A DNA stretch of 64,000 nucleotides from Clostridium felsineum DSM 794 (GTDB taxonomy: Bacteria > Bacillota > Clostridia > Clostridiales > Clostridiaceae). Position 1 is the first letter of the stretch. Each line of letters begins with the position of its first letter. Position numbers and translations under genes: made by a program. Below the pieces are notes generated by a model, which worked only from the letters and a program-made list of their open reading frames with translations, did not search any database and was not told the DNA's origin. The stretch spans positions 4,340,001 to 4,404,000 of the forward strand of contig NZ_CP096980.1 of the NCBI RefSeq assembly GCF_002006355.2, given 5' to 3'. Shown here piece by piece: positions 1 to 8,084 of this stretch.

Positions 1-249
1 TAACAATAAATTCACATTTAAAATTCCTAATATTACAAGCTTTTTACCTGTTAAATGTTGTCCTTCAATAGATATACCTATTGGTGTATTAATAAGCTTT
101 GCAGATACAATGTCGATTCTTGAAGTATAATTAATTTCCTCCTTTAAATTTATATTACTATTAGGAAAATGTACTGTTTTATAGATATTGAATTGTTTAA
201 AATAATTTATATTATCTATGTCTATAATTTCAGCGGCATTTAACTTCAT
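1..249 (-). CDS. SPOCS-domain (DUF3794) protein, N-terminal part only
   Basis: This frame reads from an ATG at 249 to the left edge without a stop, giving 83 residues of a longer protein. A ribosome site (GGGTGAAAAG) precedes the ATG. Residues ~45-75 contain the pattern TPIGISIEGQHLTGKK, which resembles the start of SPOCS/DUF3794 domains of clostridial spore-coat and related proteins. The family call rests on this short pattern alone. The rest of the gene lies outside the window, so domain number and any C-terminal LysM cannot be judged. Confidence 0.6.
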   Translation of the reverse strand, partial: MKLNAAEIIDIDNINYFKQFNIYKTVHFPNSNINLKEEINYTSRIDIVSAKLINTPIGISIEGQHLTGKKLVILGILNVNLLL

Positions 250-334
250 ATCTTTTCACCCTATCTTTAATCTTTATACTATATTTTATGTTGAAACTAA
301 ATTTTGTGATGAATACTTTAAAAGCACTTAATAA

Positions 335-370
335 AAAATCGACTGACTTTGATACTTATCAGTCGATTTT
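335..370 (-). terminator. Rho-independent terminator after the HAD gene
   Basis: Perfect 12-bp arms (AAAATCGACTGA at 335-346, TCAGTCGATTTT at 359-370) flank a 12-nt loop. On the minus strand the stem is followed by a T-rich tail, directly downstream of the stop of the HAD gene at 375. Confidence 0.85.
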
Positions 371-374
371 ATCA

Positions 375-1052
375 TTATAAATTTATTACTAAATCCTCTA
401 ATTTATTAATCACTTTCACCTTATTTTCCACTAATACTTCTTGTGTTCTATTTAACCAAATACCCTTGAATCCTGCATTTTCACAAGATATTATATCCGT
501 ATTAAAATTATCACCTATATAATAACATTGTTGTGGTTTTTCATTAACTTTTTCACAAGCACTAATAAATATTTTTATATCAGGCTTTGAAATTCCCAGT
601 TCTCCTGATGTAATAATATTTGAAAAATACTTTTTAATTTTCATTCTTTCTAACTTTAATAATTGTTGATTAAAATCACCATTACTTATAATGCCGAGTT
701 TATAACTTCTTGATAACTCTTTTAAACATGGTATTACATCATCAAATGGTCTCCAATTATTTTCATAATTACTCAAATAAATTTTAAACTTTTCTTCTGC
801 TTCTTCATCTGTAAGCTTTATGTTTGAATAGGAAAATATACCTTTTATTCTGTTAATACGCTGCTCCTTAAATGTAATTTTACCTTTTAAATAAATATTG
901 AAGTATTCATCTGATATTTCGCACCAAATTTTATAGAATTCTTCTCTTCCAATTTTAAAATTTTCTTTATAAATCTCATAGAATTCTTTAACACCTAATA
1001 ATTCAGCCTGCTTATGATCTAATAGTGTTCCATCTATATCGAAAAATATCAT
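375..1052 (-). CDS. HAD-family hydrolase, YjjG/nucleotidase-like
   Basis: A 225-residue soluble phosphatase of HAD subfamily IA. Motif I is at the very N-terminus (FFDIDGTLLD, with both Asp), motif II is ISNGD (~117-121), the lysine of motif III is in GISKPD (~150), and motif IV is GDNFNTD (~178). The helical cap lies at ~15-90. YjjG-type members dephosphorylate nucleoside monophosphates or non-canonical nucleotides, but substrate cannot be read from sequence. It has its own terminator at 335-370. The gene stands alone, separated from the upstream chemoreceptor by a repeat-rich stretch. Confidence 0.85.
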   Translation of the reverse strand: MIFFDIDGTLLDHKQAELLGVKEFYEIYKENFKIGREEFYKIWCEISDEYFNIYLKGKITFKEQRINRIKGIFSYSNIKLTDEEAEEKFKIYLSNYENNWRPFDDVIPCLKELSRSYKLGIISNGDFNQQLLKLERMKIKKYFSNIITSGELGISKPDIKIFISACEKVNEKPQQCYYIGDNFNTDIISCENAGFKGIWLNRTQEVLVENKVKVINKLEDLVINL

Positions 1053-1067
1053 TTTACACCTCTTAAC

Positions 1068-1407
1068 ATTTTTGAGAAAGTAATTTTTCTGGGTTATAAT
1101 AATAACTTTTGTTTTCTTTTTGAGAAAGTTCTTTTCTTAGTTAAAGAAGGATAATGGACTTCGTCCAAACCTCATGTATGTTTAGAATCATAATGGGCTT
1201 TCGTCCAAACCCCTTATATTAGATTTTGTCTTTTCTTACTTTCTATTATTTTTTGAGAAAGTGATTTTTCTGGGTTATAGAAGGATAATGGGCTTTCGCC
1301 CAAACCCCTTATATTAGATTTTGTCTTTTCTTACTTTCTATTATTTTTTTGAGAAAGTGATTTTTCTGGGTTATAGAAGGATAATGGGCTTTCGCCCAAA
1401 CCCCTTA
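1068..1407. repeat. Tandem ~95-bp repeat with degenerate upstream copies
   Basis: Two near-identical tandem units lie at 1210-1304 (95 bp) and 1305-1400 (96 bp), with the start of a third running into the chemoreceptor stop codon. Degenerate partial copies fill 1068-1209. Each unit contains a T/A-rich stretch with TTTGAGAAAGTGATTTTTCT and ends in a small hairpin: GGGCTTTCGCCC at 1290-1301 and 1386-1397. The older copies are GGACTTCGTCC (1156-1166, still a perfect stem) and GGGCTTTCGTCC (1195-1206, one mismatch). Read on the minus strand, as the flanking genes are, the loop is a GAAA tetraloop. No protein frame or insertion-sequence feature was seen. Confidence 0.9.
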
Positions 1408-3126
1408 TGGGTTTACTTTGAATCTTTGTACTACGTTGTTTAGCTTTAGGGCAAGTTCTGCTTGGGTTTGTGATGTTATTGCTACTTGTTCTATTGCTTT
1501 TGAGGTTTCGTTTATGCTTTCTCTTATAAATTGTGATTTTTCGGAGGATTTTTTGCTGGTTTCTGACATTCCTTTAACTGCTCCATTTACCTGATTTATT
1601 GTTACCCTAAGATTCTCTGACATAAGTGCTACCTGTTCAGACATAGAGCTTACAAACTGAGAGTCAGAGTAATAATCTTTTCCCATATCCTTAAAGCTTG
1701 TTAATTCTTCTCGTATATCCTTATCAATAAACTGAAGTATTTCTTTACTATCAATTTGCATACTTTTAAATGCCTCTTGAACCTTTGAAATGGTGTTATA
1801 TATTTCTTCAACTGCCTTTGATGATTCCTCCGATAATTTTCTTATTTCATCTGCTACAACCGAAAAGCCTTTCCCCATTTCTCCTGCTCTCGCCGATTCT
1901 ATAGCTGCATTAAGTGCTAACAAATTTGTTTGCTCTGATATATTTCCAATGGTATCTGCCATTACTCTTATATTTTCAACTACTTTTCCCTTTTCAATTG
2001 ATTCTAGTATTTTTTTCTCTTTCTTTTCATATACATCTTGTATTCTTTTTATTGATATGTCACTTTGATCTTGAGCCCTCTCAGCTCTTTTTTTAGCTTC
2101 TGTTGAATTAGAATTTCCGTCTCCAGCTTTACTTGATAATTTACTTACACTCATATCTACTGCTTGTACAGATGAACTTATTTCTTCTGACGTCATACTA
2201 TTGCTTTGTATTTCATTTACAATACTCTCAACTTCATCATTCATCGCTTGAATTTTTGAGGATATTTCCTGGGTTGTAGCGGATAGTTCTTCACTTGAAA
2301 CTCCCATTTCATCTGCATTCTTATATATTACCTTTACTAGTTCCTGCATGGCTTCTACCGCTTTATTTAAAGATTCACCTAACATTCCTATTTCATCCTT
2401 GCTATCTACTTTAAAAGTTTTGGTAAGATCTCCATTACCAAAACTTTCTACAAATTTACTAATTCTTTTAAGTCTTTTAGAAATAAATATTGCAAGCATG
2501 GATCCCATGGCTATTGCTACAACAGCATCTAAAACTATTATCCCTATAAAAATATAAAATGAGCTGTAATATGTTGACTTATTCTGATTATTAGCTTTAT
2601 CTGTTTGATTTGTTTTTACTGATATATTTTTATTGATATCATTACTTAGCTTATCCCTGAGTTGTGATAACTGACCAAATTCATTTTTAGCTTCATCCGT
2701 ACTACTTAAATTCATGTAATCTAACACTCTTGAATATGTATTTCTGTACTCTAGCAAGTCCTCATTTACAGCATTAAATATTTGTTTTTCATCGTTTGAT
2801 AATAAATTTTGATTATAATAATTCATATCCGCATCAATTTTTGTAGACTTTTCTGAAATTTCTCTTTCTAAATTATTAGTTTCATCACTGGAATTATTAT
2901 CATATGTAATCTTTAATATGTCATATCTAATATCAGCAACATTTTGCTTTATATCATCTAATTTCTTTATAGCTGCAAAACTATAATCATGCATTTGCAG
3001 ACCATTTTTGTACATCTGATTTGCATTTTTTATACCTATACCTCCAACCACAAGTATAAATATTATCATAACAAAATATGTAGACATTAACTTAGGTGCC
3101 ATTTTGAGATTTTTAAACCACTTCAA
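1405..3126 (-). CDS. Methyl-accepting chemotaxis protein with 4-helix-bundle sensor
   Basis: Transmembrane chemoreceptor of 573 residues. It has a short cytoplasmic N-terminus, TM1 (~12-32), an extracellular helical region (~33-188) of 4HB_MCP type, TM2 (~190-214), HAMP (~215-268) and a signalling domain. The hairpin tip EQTNLLALNAAIESARAGE is intact. The start is TTG, chosen because AGGAGG lies 9 nt upstream and no in-frame ATG is close. The adaptation region has a charged insert (AEKKRA-like, around residues 335-380) not typical of the family, so methylation sites are hard to place. Ligand unknown. Confidence 0.9.
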   Translation of the reverse strand: MKWFKNLKMAPKLMSTYFVMIIFILVVGGIGIKNANQMYKNGLQMHDYSFAAIKKLDDIKQNVADIRYDILKITYDNNSSDETNNLEREISEKSTKIDADMNYYNQNLLSNDEKQIFNAVNEDLLEYRNTYSRVLDYMNLSSTDEAKNEFGQLSQLRDKLSNDINKNISVKTNQTDKANNQNKSTYYSSFYIFIGIIVLDAVVAIAMGSMLAIFISKRLKRISKFVESFGNGDLTKTFKVDSKDEIGMLGESLNKAVEAMQELVKVIYKNADEMGVSSEELSATTQEISSKIQAMNDEVESIVNEIQSNSMTSEEISSSVQAVDMSVSKLSSKAGDGNSNSTEAKKRAERAQDQSDISIKRIQDVYEKKEKKILESIEKGKVVENIRVMADTIGNISEQTNLLALNAAIESARAGEMGKGFSVVADEIRKLSEESSKAVEEIYNTISKVQEAFKSMQIDSKEILQFIDKDIREELTSFKDMGKDYYSDSQFVSSMSEQVALMSENLRVTINQVNGAVKGMSETSKKSSEKSQFIRESINETSKAIEQVAITSQTQAELALKLNNVVQRFKVNP

Positions 3127-3270
3127 TAAAACTACCTCCTACTATATTCTTTGATTATTAGTAATAGTAAGCCCCTTATATGTAATAAATATGCATTTAT
3201 AATTATAACATACAATTTTATAATATTAAATCCATCATTCTCCCAATAGCACCATTTTTATTGAGATATT

Positions 3271-3792
3271 TCAAATTCCTAAAAATCTAACTACTAATAT
3301 TGCTACAATAATTGACGTCATATCTGCCATAACTGCTGCCCATAATGTGTGTCTTATCTTTTTTATCTTTATGGCTCCGTAATAAACTGTTATAGTATAA
3401 AATATTGTTTCTGTAGATCCCATTATTATTGATGCAATTATTCCTATATATGTATCCGCTCCATATTTTTTTAGTAGTTCTGCGAAAACTCCAATTGCTC
3501 CACTTCCAGATAAAGGTTTTACTATTATAAGTGGAACTAGTTCTGATGGAAATCCTATGATTTTAAATATTGGTTTTAATATATTTATTAAATACTGCAT
3601 TGCACCTGATTCTCTAAATATAGTAACTGATAGAAGCATTGCAAGAATATAAGGAAATATATTAACACATATTCTAATTCCATCTTTAGCTCCTTCTACA
3701 AAACACTCATATACTTTTACCCTTTTTATCATACCGTATAAAACTATTGAAAATATTATAATTGGTATTAATGCTCTTGAAATATAATTCAA
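3271..3792 (-). CDS. spmB: Spore maturation protein B
   Basis: A 173-residue membrane protein with several hydrophobic segments and the nucleoside-recognition (Gate) fold shared by SpmA, SpmB and FeoB-type pores. Residues such as VKPLSGSGAIGVFAE and MGSTETIFYTITVYYG are hallmark SpmB patterns. Length matches the ~178-residue Bacillus subtilis protein. SpmA and SpmB together are needed for full spore-core dehydration and heat resistance. The start is TTG, with AGGAGG 8 nt upstream; the nearer ATG is out of frame. It follows spmA by 12 nt, so the two are co-transcribed. Confidence 0.93.
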   Translation of the reverse strand: MNYISRALIPIIIFSIVLYGMIKRVKVYECFVEGAKDGIRICVNIFPYILAMLLSVTIFRESGAMQYLINILKPIFKIIGFPSELVPLIIVKPLSGSGAIGVFAELLKKYGADTYIGIIASIIMGSTETIFYTITVYYGAIKIKKIRHTLWAAVMADMTSIIVAILVVRFLGI

Positions 3793-3804
3793 CTTGCATT
3801 CCTC

Positions 3805-4380
3805 CTAAAAGTGTTTTTCAAGAATTTTGCAATAAATTATTCCCATAATAGCCGTAATTACTGATGTTATTATAGTAGGAATAACTATAACTGCTGGATT
3901 TGACGAATTTGACGCAGCCCTAATTGATATTATTGTTGTAGGTAAAAGTTGTATACATGCAGCATTTATAACAAGAAATTTTGCCATATCATTAGTTGCA
4001 GTATTCTTGTCCTTATTTACTTTTTGCATTTCTTCCATAGTTTTTATTCCAAAAGGAGTTGCAGCGTTTCCAAGTCCAAGCATATTTGAAGTTATGTTCA
4101 TAACCATTGGTCCCATTACATTATTGTTTTTATTTACATCTCTAAATATTATTTTTAATATAGGTCTTAATATTATGGAAAGCTTGTCCGTAAGACCACT
4201 TTTCTCTGCAATTTTCATTACCCCACACCAAAGACACATAATTCCTAAAAGTGATATCATTAACTTAACGGAACTTTCAGTACATTGCACTATTGAGGTT
4301 GAAAGAGTTTCTCCTTTTCCTGAAAAAATTCCTACAATAGTTCCTACAAATATAAATATAAACCATATATAATTTATCAA
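3805..4380 (-). CDS. spmA: Spore maturation protein A
   Basis: A 191-residue polytopic membrane protein, partner of SpmB in spore dehydration. Visible patterns are CLWCGVMKIAEKSGL, the MVMNITSNMLGLGNAATPFG segment and the KTMEEMQ stretch, all typical of SpmA. The start is TTG, preceded by GGAGG at 6 nt. First gene of the spmAB pair. I cannot assign a sporulation sigma-factor promoter in the ~130 bp upstream with confidence. Confidence 0.93.
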   Translation of the reverse strand: MINYIWFIFIFVGTIVGIFSGKGETLSTSIVQCTESSVKLMISLLGIMCLWCGVMKIAEKSGLTDKLSIILRPILKIIFRDVNKNNNVMGPMVMNITSNMLGLGNAATPFGIKTMEEMQKVNKDKNTATNDMAKFLVINAACIQLLPTTIISIRAASNSSNPAVIVIPTIITSVITAIMGIIYCKILEKHF

Positions 4381-4469
4381 TTTTAACCTCCACTTTTTAA
4401 TTACTGTATAATAGTATATGATTTATATATAATGTAATAGAATACCAAAAAATGTTTTTATAAAAACAC

Positions 4470-4508
4470 AAAAGCCATAATTAGATTGACTAGCTAATTA
4501 TGGCTTTT
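4470..4508 (-). terminator. Terminator after the HAD gene at 4517
   Basis: A 15-bp perfect stem (arms 4470-4484 and 4494-4508) with a 9-nt loop. It lies directly after the stop of the minus-strand HAD gene and separates the amj cluster from spmAB. Confidence 0.88.
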
Positions 4509-4516
4509 TACTTCTT

Positions 4517-5221
4517 TTAAATAATCTTATTCAATTGTTTTAAATTTCTTATAACCTTAAATTTTCTATTAAATATTTTATTATAAAAGTATGATCTTTT
4601 ATCTCTGCTTAACGCAACACTTTTTATACCAAGCTCTTCTGCTCCTTTACAATTTTTAATATTATCATCGATAAATACAGCTTCCTCTGGCAAAACCCCA
4701 AGTTCAGACAGTGCTGTTTTATACATTATTTCATTTGGTTTTGTTGTACCTTTTGTTGATGATATTACAAAAGACGAAAAATATCTTCCAAACCCTGCTT
4801 TTTTAAAAACACCCTTTAGTGAAGGCCATGCATCTGAAACCACGGCCAATTTATATTTTTCACTTAACTTTGGTATTTCTGAATTAACATCACCATAGAA
4901 ATCATATTTTCTATAGTTATAAACTAAATCTTTTGCAATAGCCTCAACGTCTCTATCGTTTAATTTAAGACACAAAAGTTCTTCTGAAAATACTCTATAA
5001 TACTGAACAAAATACTCATATTCCTCTTTCTCTGTAACAATTAAATTTTGATTTTTCATAGCCTCATTTGCTTTTTTAAATGCTTCTTTTCTTTTTAATA
5101 TTGGTATGGCCTCAAACCTTTCCCAATCTACATAATAAAAAAACTTAGGAGGAATAAACCAATTTCCTGTAACAGGCTTATTTAATACTTTTCCAGAATC
5201 CATTAAAATAGCTTTAATCAT
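4517..5221 (-). CDS. HAD-family hydrolase, D-x-G-x-V type
   Basis: A 234-residue HAD IA-like protein. Motif I reads LMDSGKVL: the nucleophile Asp is kept but the second, acid-base Asp is replaced by Gly, as in the YihX/epoxide-hydrolase-like branch. Motif II is VVSDAW (~127-132), the motif III lysine is in GTTKPNEIMY, and motif IV is FIDDN (~190). The cap region is long and helical (~15-100). It starts 12 nt after the end of amj and shares its operon. Substrate unknown. Confidence 0.8.
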   Translation of the reverse strand: MIKAILMDSGKVLNKPVTGNWFIPPKFFYYVDWERFEAIPILKRKEAFKKANEAMKNQNLIVTEKEEYEYFVQYYRVFSEELLCLKLNDRDVEAIAKDLVYNYRKYDFYGDVNSEIPKLSEKYKLAVVSDAWPSLKGVFKKAGFGRYFSSFVISSTKGTTKPNEIMYKTALSELGVLPEEAVFIDDNIKNCKGAEELGIKSVALSRDKRSYFYNKIFNRKFKVIRNLKQLNKII

Positions 5222-5232
5222 TTTTCACCCAC

Positions 5233-6042
5233 CTAAATTCTTGATATAAAATCTACACCTTTTGCTGCATATACAATAATAAAGCTCGCTGGAATTAAGA
5301 GAATTATCGCTGCAAATGTACCTGCAACCTTACTTAAAGCCATTGCAGTAACACAATTTTTAAAATCTTCTTCTCTACACTTTTTTTCTATCACTTCCTC
5401 TGTCATAATAGACATGGCAGGATCAATAAAAATAGTCATAAGTATCTGCGCAATGCCATTTACAACTGAAGATAAAGTAACGCAGGTAGCTCTTAGATTA
5501 GGTACCATTTTAAAAGCATATATAGGCGCTAAAGCTCCAACCGTCAGAACGGCAACGGATATAAAATTATAAAGTACTATCTTTCGCGGCAACCTCCTAT
5601 AATCAATTTTTTTAACACTCTCTTTAGAAGGTAGAACAGCACACTGTTTCATAGATCTAATACCCCTTCTAGTGATGCTATGTACTATAAGTTTAGGAAT
5701 AGATTTCTCTACTGAAAAAAATAATACTCCCTTTGAAAACATTCTTTGAAAAGTTGGTATTAAAATTACCCCTAAAACCGAAGCTATACCTGATACCAAA
5801 ATTATAATATTAAAAACATTAAGTAAATTACTAGAATATAGATTTTTTTCAGCATAGTTAGTTAAAAGTGGCTCTTGAAAAGTAACTGCTGTTCTTGATA
5901 TCAATGTTAATATATTAAATACAGTAAATGAAATAGCTATTTTCCCTGTTCTAACTCCTACTAATCTAGTTGAATATGCAAGTGTTCCTATAAGTGTTAT
6001 TATAAAATTAAATATCAAGATCAATAAAATCTGTATACTCAA
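5233..6042 (-). CDS. amj: Lipid II flippase Amj family protein
   Basis: A 269-residue polytopic membrane protein. The N-terminal segment with TRLVGVRTGKIAISF and the NILTLISRTAVTFQEP stretch match my recollection of Amj/YdaH (DUF2837), the alternate lipid II flippase that can replace MurJ in Bacillus. About 6 hydrophobic segments are visible. The start is TTG, with AGGAAGTG upstream; the overlapping ATG is followed at once by a stop. It lies between a 147-aa protein of unknown function and a HAD hydrolase in one minus-strand unit. If correct, it acts in the membrane during peptidoglycan synthesis. Confidence 0.8.
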   Translation of the reverse strand: MSIQILLILIFNFIITLIGTLAYSTRLVGVRTGKIAISFTVFNILTLISRTAVTFQEPLLTNYAEKNLYSSNLLNVFNIIILVSGIASVLGVILIPTFQRMFSKGVLFFSVEKSIPKLIVHSITRRGIRSMKQCAVLPSKESVKKIDYRRLPRKIVLYNFISVAVLTVGALAPIYAFKMVPNLRATCVTLSSVVNGIAQILMTIFIDPAMSIMTEEVIEKKCREEDFKNCVTAMALSKVAGTFAAIILLIPASFIIVYAAKGVDFISRI

Positions 6043-6053
6043 AGCATCACTTC

Positions 6054-6497
6054 CTAACCTATTTCGCTGCTTAATTTATTTATCGCTGGACTTCTTACCC
6101 CTATACCTTTGTTCTTAAAAAGCCACCACGTAAAATAGTCTATATTTGTATATTCTTTTTTTAATTCATTATTTTCTAAACAATTATAAGTCTCCATTTT
6201 TAAGTCCGTTTTACCTATATCCTCTAGCCTCACATATCTTCCCTTTATTTTTTTATTAAACTTAAGCTTATTGTGTATCATTTTCAGTAAATTAACTTCA
6301 CTTTCTGTAAAATCATCCTTTATAATAGTCATAAATTCTATATACTTATTTCCTTTCGAATCTCTATTTTTATATACATAAACTCCGCAGATTTTATCTT
6401 CAAAATATATTTTAAGTTGAAATTCGTATTCATAAAGTTTTGATTTAACATAATATATTTTCTTCATAATACCAAAACAAGGGTAATTAAATTTCAC
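6054..6497 (-). CDS. Uncharacterised protein upstream of amj
   Basis: A 147-residue soluble protein, rich in Lys, Tyr and Asn, with no family I recognise. It mixes short beta-type stretches (KLYEYEFQLKIYFEDKICGVYVY) with a helical segment (~68-85). The start is GTG: GGAGG lies 11 nt upstream and the codon fits directly. It is the first gene of the unit with amj and the HAD hydrolase (gap 11 nt). It is divergent from the XRE regulator gene, which could control it. Function not assigned. Confidence 0.7.
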   Translation of the reverse strand: MKFNYPCFGIMKKIYYVKSKLYEYEFQLKIYFEDKICGVYVYKNRDSKGNKYIEFMTIIKDDFTESEVNLLKMIHNKLKFNKKIKGRYVRLEDIGKTDLKMETYNCLENNELKKEYTNIDYFTWWLFKNKGIGVRSPAINKLSSEIG

Positions 6498-6586
6498 CTC
6501 GCTTTACACCTCCAGCTAAAACTTATTTATAAATATAGTTCACGCATAACATAAACTCAATAGTTATATAAAATCTAAACATAATC

Positions 6587-6644
6587 TTGCACAATATGGT
6601 ATATTATATATAACGTTAGAATATAATCTTGAATAAAAATCAAG
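6587..6644 (+). promoter_or_regulatory. Promoter and dyad upstream of the XRE gene
   Basis: TTGCAC (6587-6592), 16 nt, TATAAC (6609-6614) gives a usable sigma-A promoter. Between it and the ribosome site lies the dyad CTTGA-N7-TCAAG (6628-6644), a possible autoregulatory operator for the encoded HTH protein. The operator role is inference. Confidence 0.5.
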
Positions 6645-6660
6645 TTTAAGGAGGCTATAT

Positions 6661-7449
6661 ATGAAAAACGGCAACCTTGAAATAAAAATATTAAAAAATA
6701 AAATATACGATGAAACTTCTATTGTATTTATTCATAATTTAAAAAAATTAATACAGCTTGAAGGTACTCAAAAAAAGCTTGCTTCAAAAATAGGAGTATC
6801 TGAGGATCTGTTATCAAAATATAAATCTGGTGACACTTTTCCTTCTATAGAAACAATTTTGTATATTTGCAAACTATATCACATAACTGTAGATGAATTT
6901 CTGACTACTCCTTTAAACTCTTCATATTTTGAAGAACCAATAGAGAATAGTAATGCTCTACATGAAATTTTCAAGCTTAATTATTTTTGTTATTTTTTCG
7001 TTACAAATTCAGGAAAAAAGGCTGGAATTCATGAAGCTAAATTAAGTATAAATAAAAATAATTGTACTTTTGAGATATGTATTAAAGATAAAGTTATAAA
7101 AGAATTTAAAGGAAAATATAAAATATCAGATAATCTTATATTCTTTAATCTTTATAGTAAAGAAAATGGCTATGCTTATATAACAATGATTAAACCAAGT
7201 TTAAATAAAAGCAAATACATAGGTGGACTTGCCATGTTATCTCTTCCTTCTGACGCTAACAGCAAACCCTGCTGTCAAAAGATAATAATTAGCAGTTTTC
7301 AAATTGATAGAGCGCTTAATTATGATATTCTAAATGATTTTTTGAATTTTAATTGTGAAAAAAGTAATTTTGGAAATATAAAAATCTCAAGATATGAGGA
7401 TGAGAATGTATATAATTTCATAACCAATTTAAGTGAACAAACAGTTTAA
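6661..7449 (+). CDS. XRE-family regulator with a novel C-terminal domain
   Basis: A 262-residue protein. Residues ~25-80 are a Cro/CI-type helix-turn-helix (TQKKLASKIGVSEDLLSKYKSG, then PSIETILYICKLYHITVDEF). The rest (~95-262) is a predicted mainly beta region with aromatic and Lys residues, plus a Cys pair (PCC). I cannot place this region in a family; it may sense a ligand. An AAGGAGG ribosome site sits 7 nt before the ATG. The divergent position relative to the amj unit, and a dyad in its own promoter, suggest local control. Confidence 0.82.
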   Translation: MKNGNLEIKILKNKIYDETSIVFIHNLKKLIQLEGTQKKLASKIGVSEDLLSKYKSGDTFPSIETILYICKLYHITVDEFLTTPLNSSYFEEPIENSNALHEIFKLNYFCYFFVTNSGKKAGIHEAKLSINKNNCTFEICIKDKVIKEFKGKYKISDNLIFFNLYSKENGYAYITMIKPSLNKSKYIGGLAMLSLPSDANSKPCCQKIIISSFQIDRALNYDILNDFLNFNCEKSNFGNIKISRYEDENVYNFITNLSEQTV

Positions 7450-7461
7450 AAAATAAAACTA

Positions 7462-7497
7462 CCCAAAACCATAGTTTAAACTAGCCATGGTTTTGGG
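7462..7497. terminator. Hairpin terminator after the XRE gene
   Basis: Arms CCCAAAACCAT (7462-7472) and ATGGTTTTGGG (7487-7497) pair perfectly. The 14-nt loop itself contains AGTTTAAACT. The T-run is better on the minus strand, so it may also stop transcription from the right. Confidence 0.7.
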
Positions 7498-7627
7498 ATT
7501 AATACACTTTAATATTAAATAATCTTATAGAAGTTGATTTTATTTGACTTTCCTATCTTTTATTAAACTATTTTATTCTATCAACCTTCCATATATAAAT
7601 ACTAACCGCACATACATTTATATATTT

Positions 7628-7960
7628 TTACTCAAATAATTCATTTAAAATAGGTATAACATTTATTACTGGCTCTTCATAAGGGTGCACTTTTCTTATA
7701 ATTTTTAGAGCATTTTCTACATATTCACGTTTGCATCTCATTTCTATTTTACATTCCTCACCTTTACATAGTTCTCCTATATTACCTTCATGAGGCTCTG
7801 CTCCTTTAAGCGGTCTCCAATATCCTTTTACTTCATTTATAGACATGCAGTGATCATAATTACCTATTTTGCCCACATTTGCTTCGCTAAGTTTGTCACC
7901 TAACTGTTCAACAAACTCCTTTGGAATAAAAATTTCAATTTTGAATTGATTTATTTGCAT
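7628..7960 (-). CDS. NIF3-like small protein (YqfO insertion-domain type)
   Basis: A 110-residue soluble protein resembling the CutA/PII-like insert domain of NIF3/YqfO proteins, found here as a free-standing domain. Typical patterns are KIEIFIPKEFVEQL at the start, GNYDHCMS (~34-41), GYWRPLKGAEPHEG (~47-60) and the C-terminal KVHPYEEPVINV. Stand-alone members are often annotated as NGG1-interacting factor or divalent-cation-tolerance-like. True function is unclear. Single gene, with AGGAG before the ATG. Confidence 0.8.
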   Translation of the reverse strand: MQINQFKIEIFIPKEFVEQLGDKLSEANVGKIGNYDHCMSINEVKGYWRPLKGAEPHEGNIGELCKGEECKIEMRCKREYVENALKIIRKVHPYEEPVINVIPILNELFE

Positions 7961-8084
7961 TTCAATCAGCTCCTATAAATATCTTTTTAAATCATTTTAT
8001 AACATTAATTTTTGTATGTAAATATTTAAGAATAATATATGCATTTTTGTGTCAAAATATTAGAAAAACAATGGTGGCGATATT

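Noticed and set aside
1790..2557. Open frames on the plus strand inside the chemoreceptor gene
   Set aside because: They have no ribosome sites, hydrophobic low-complexity products, and lie opposite a clearly conserved signalling domain.
4007..4372. 121-codon frame opposite spmA
   Set aside because: Mirror frame of a conserved hydrophobic protein; no start signals.
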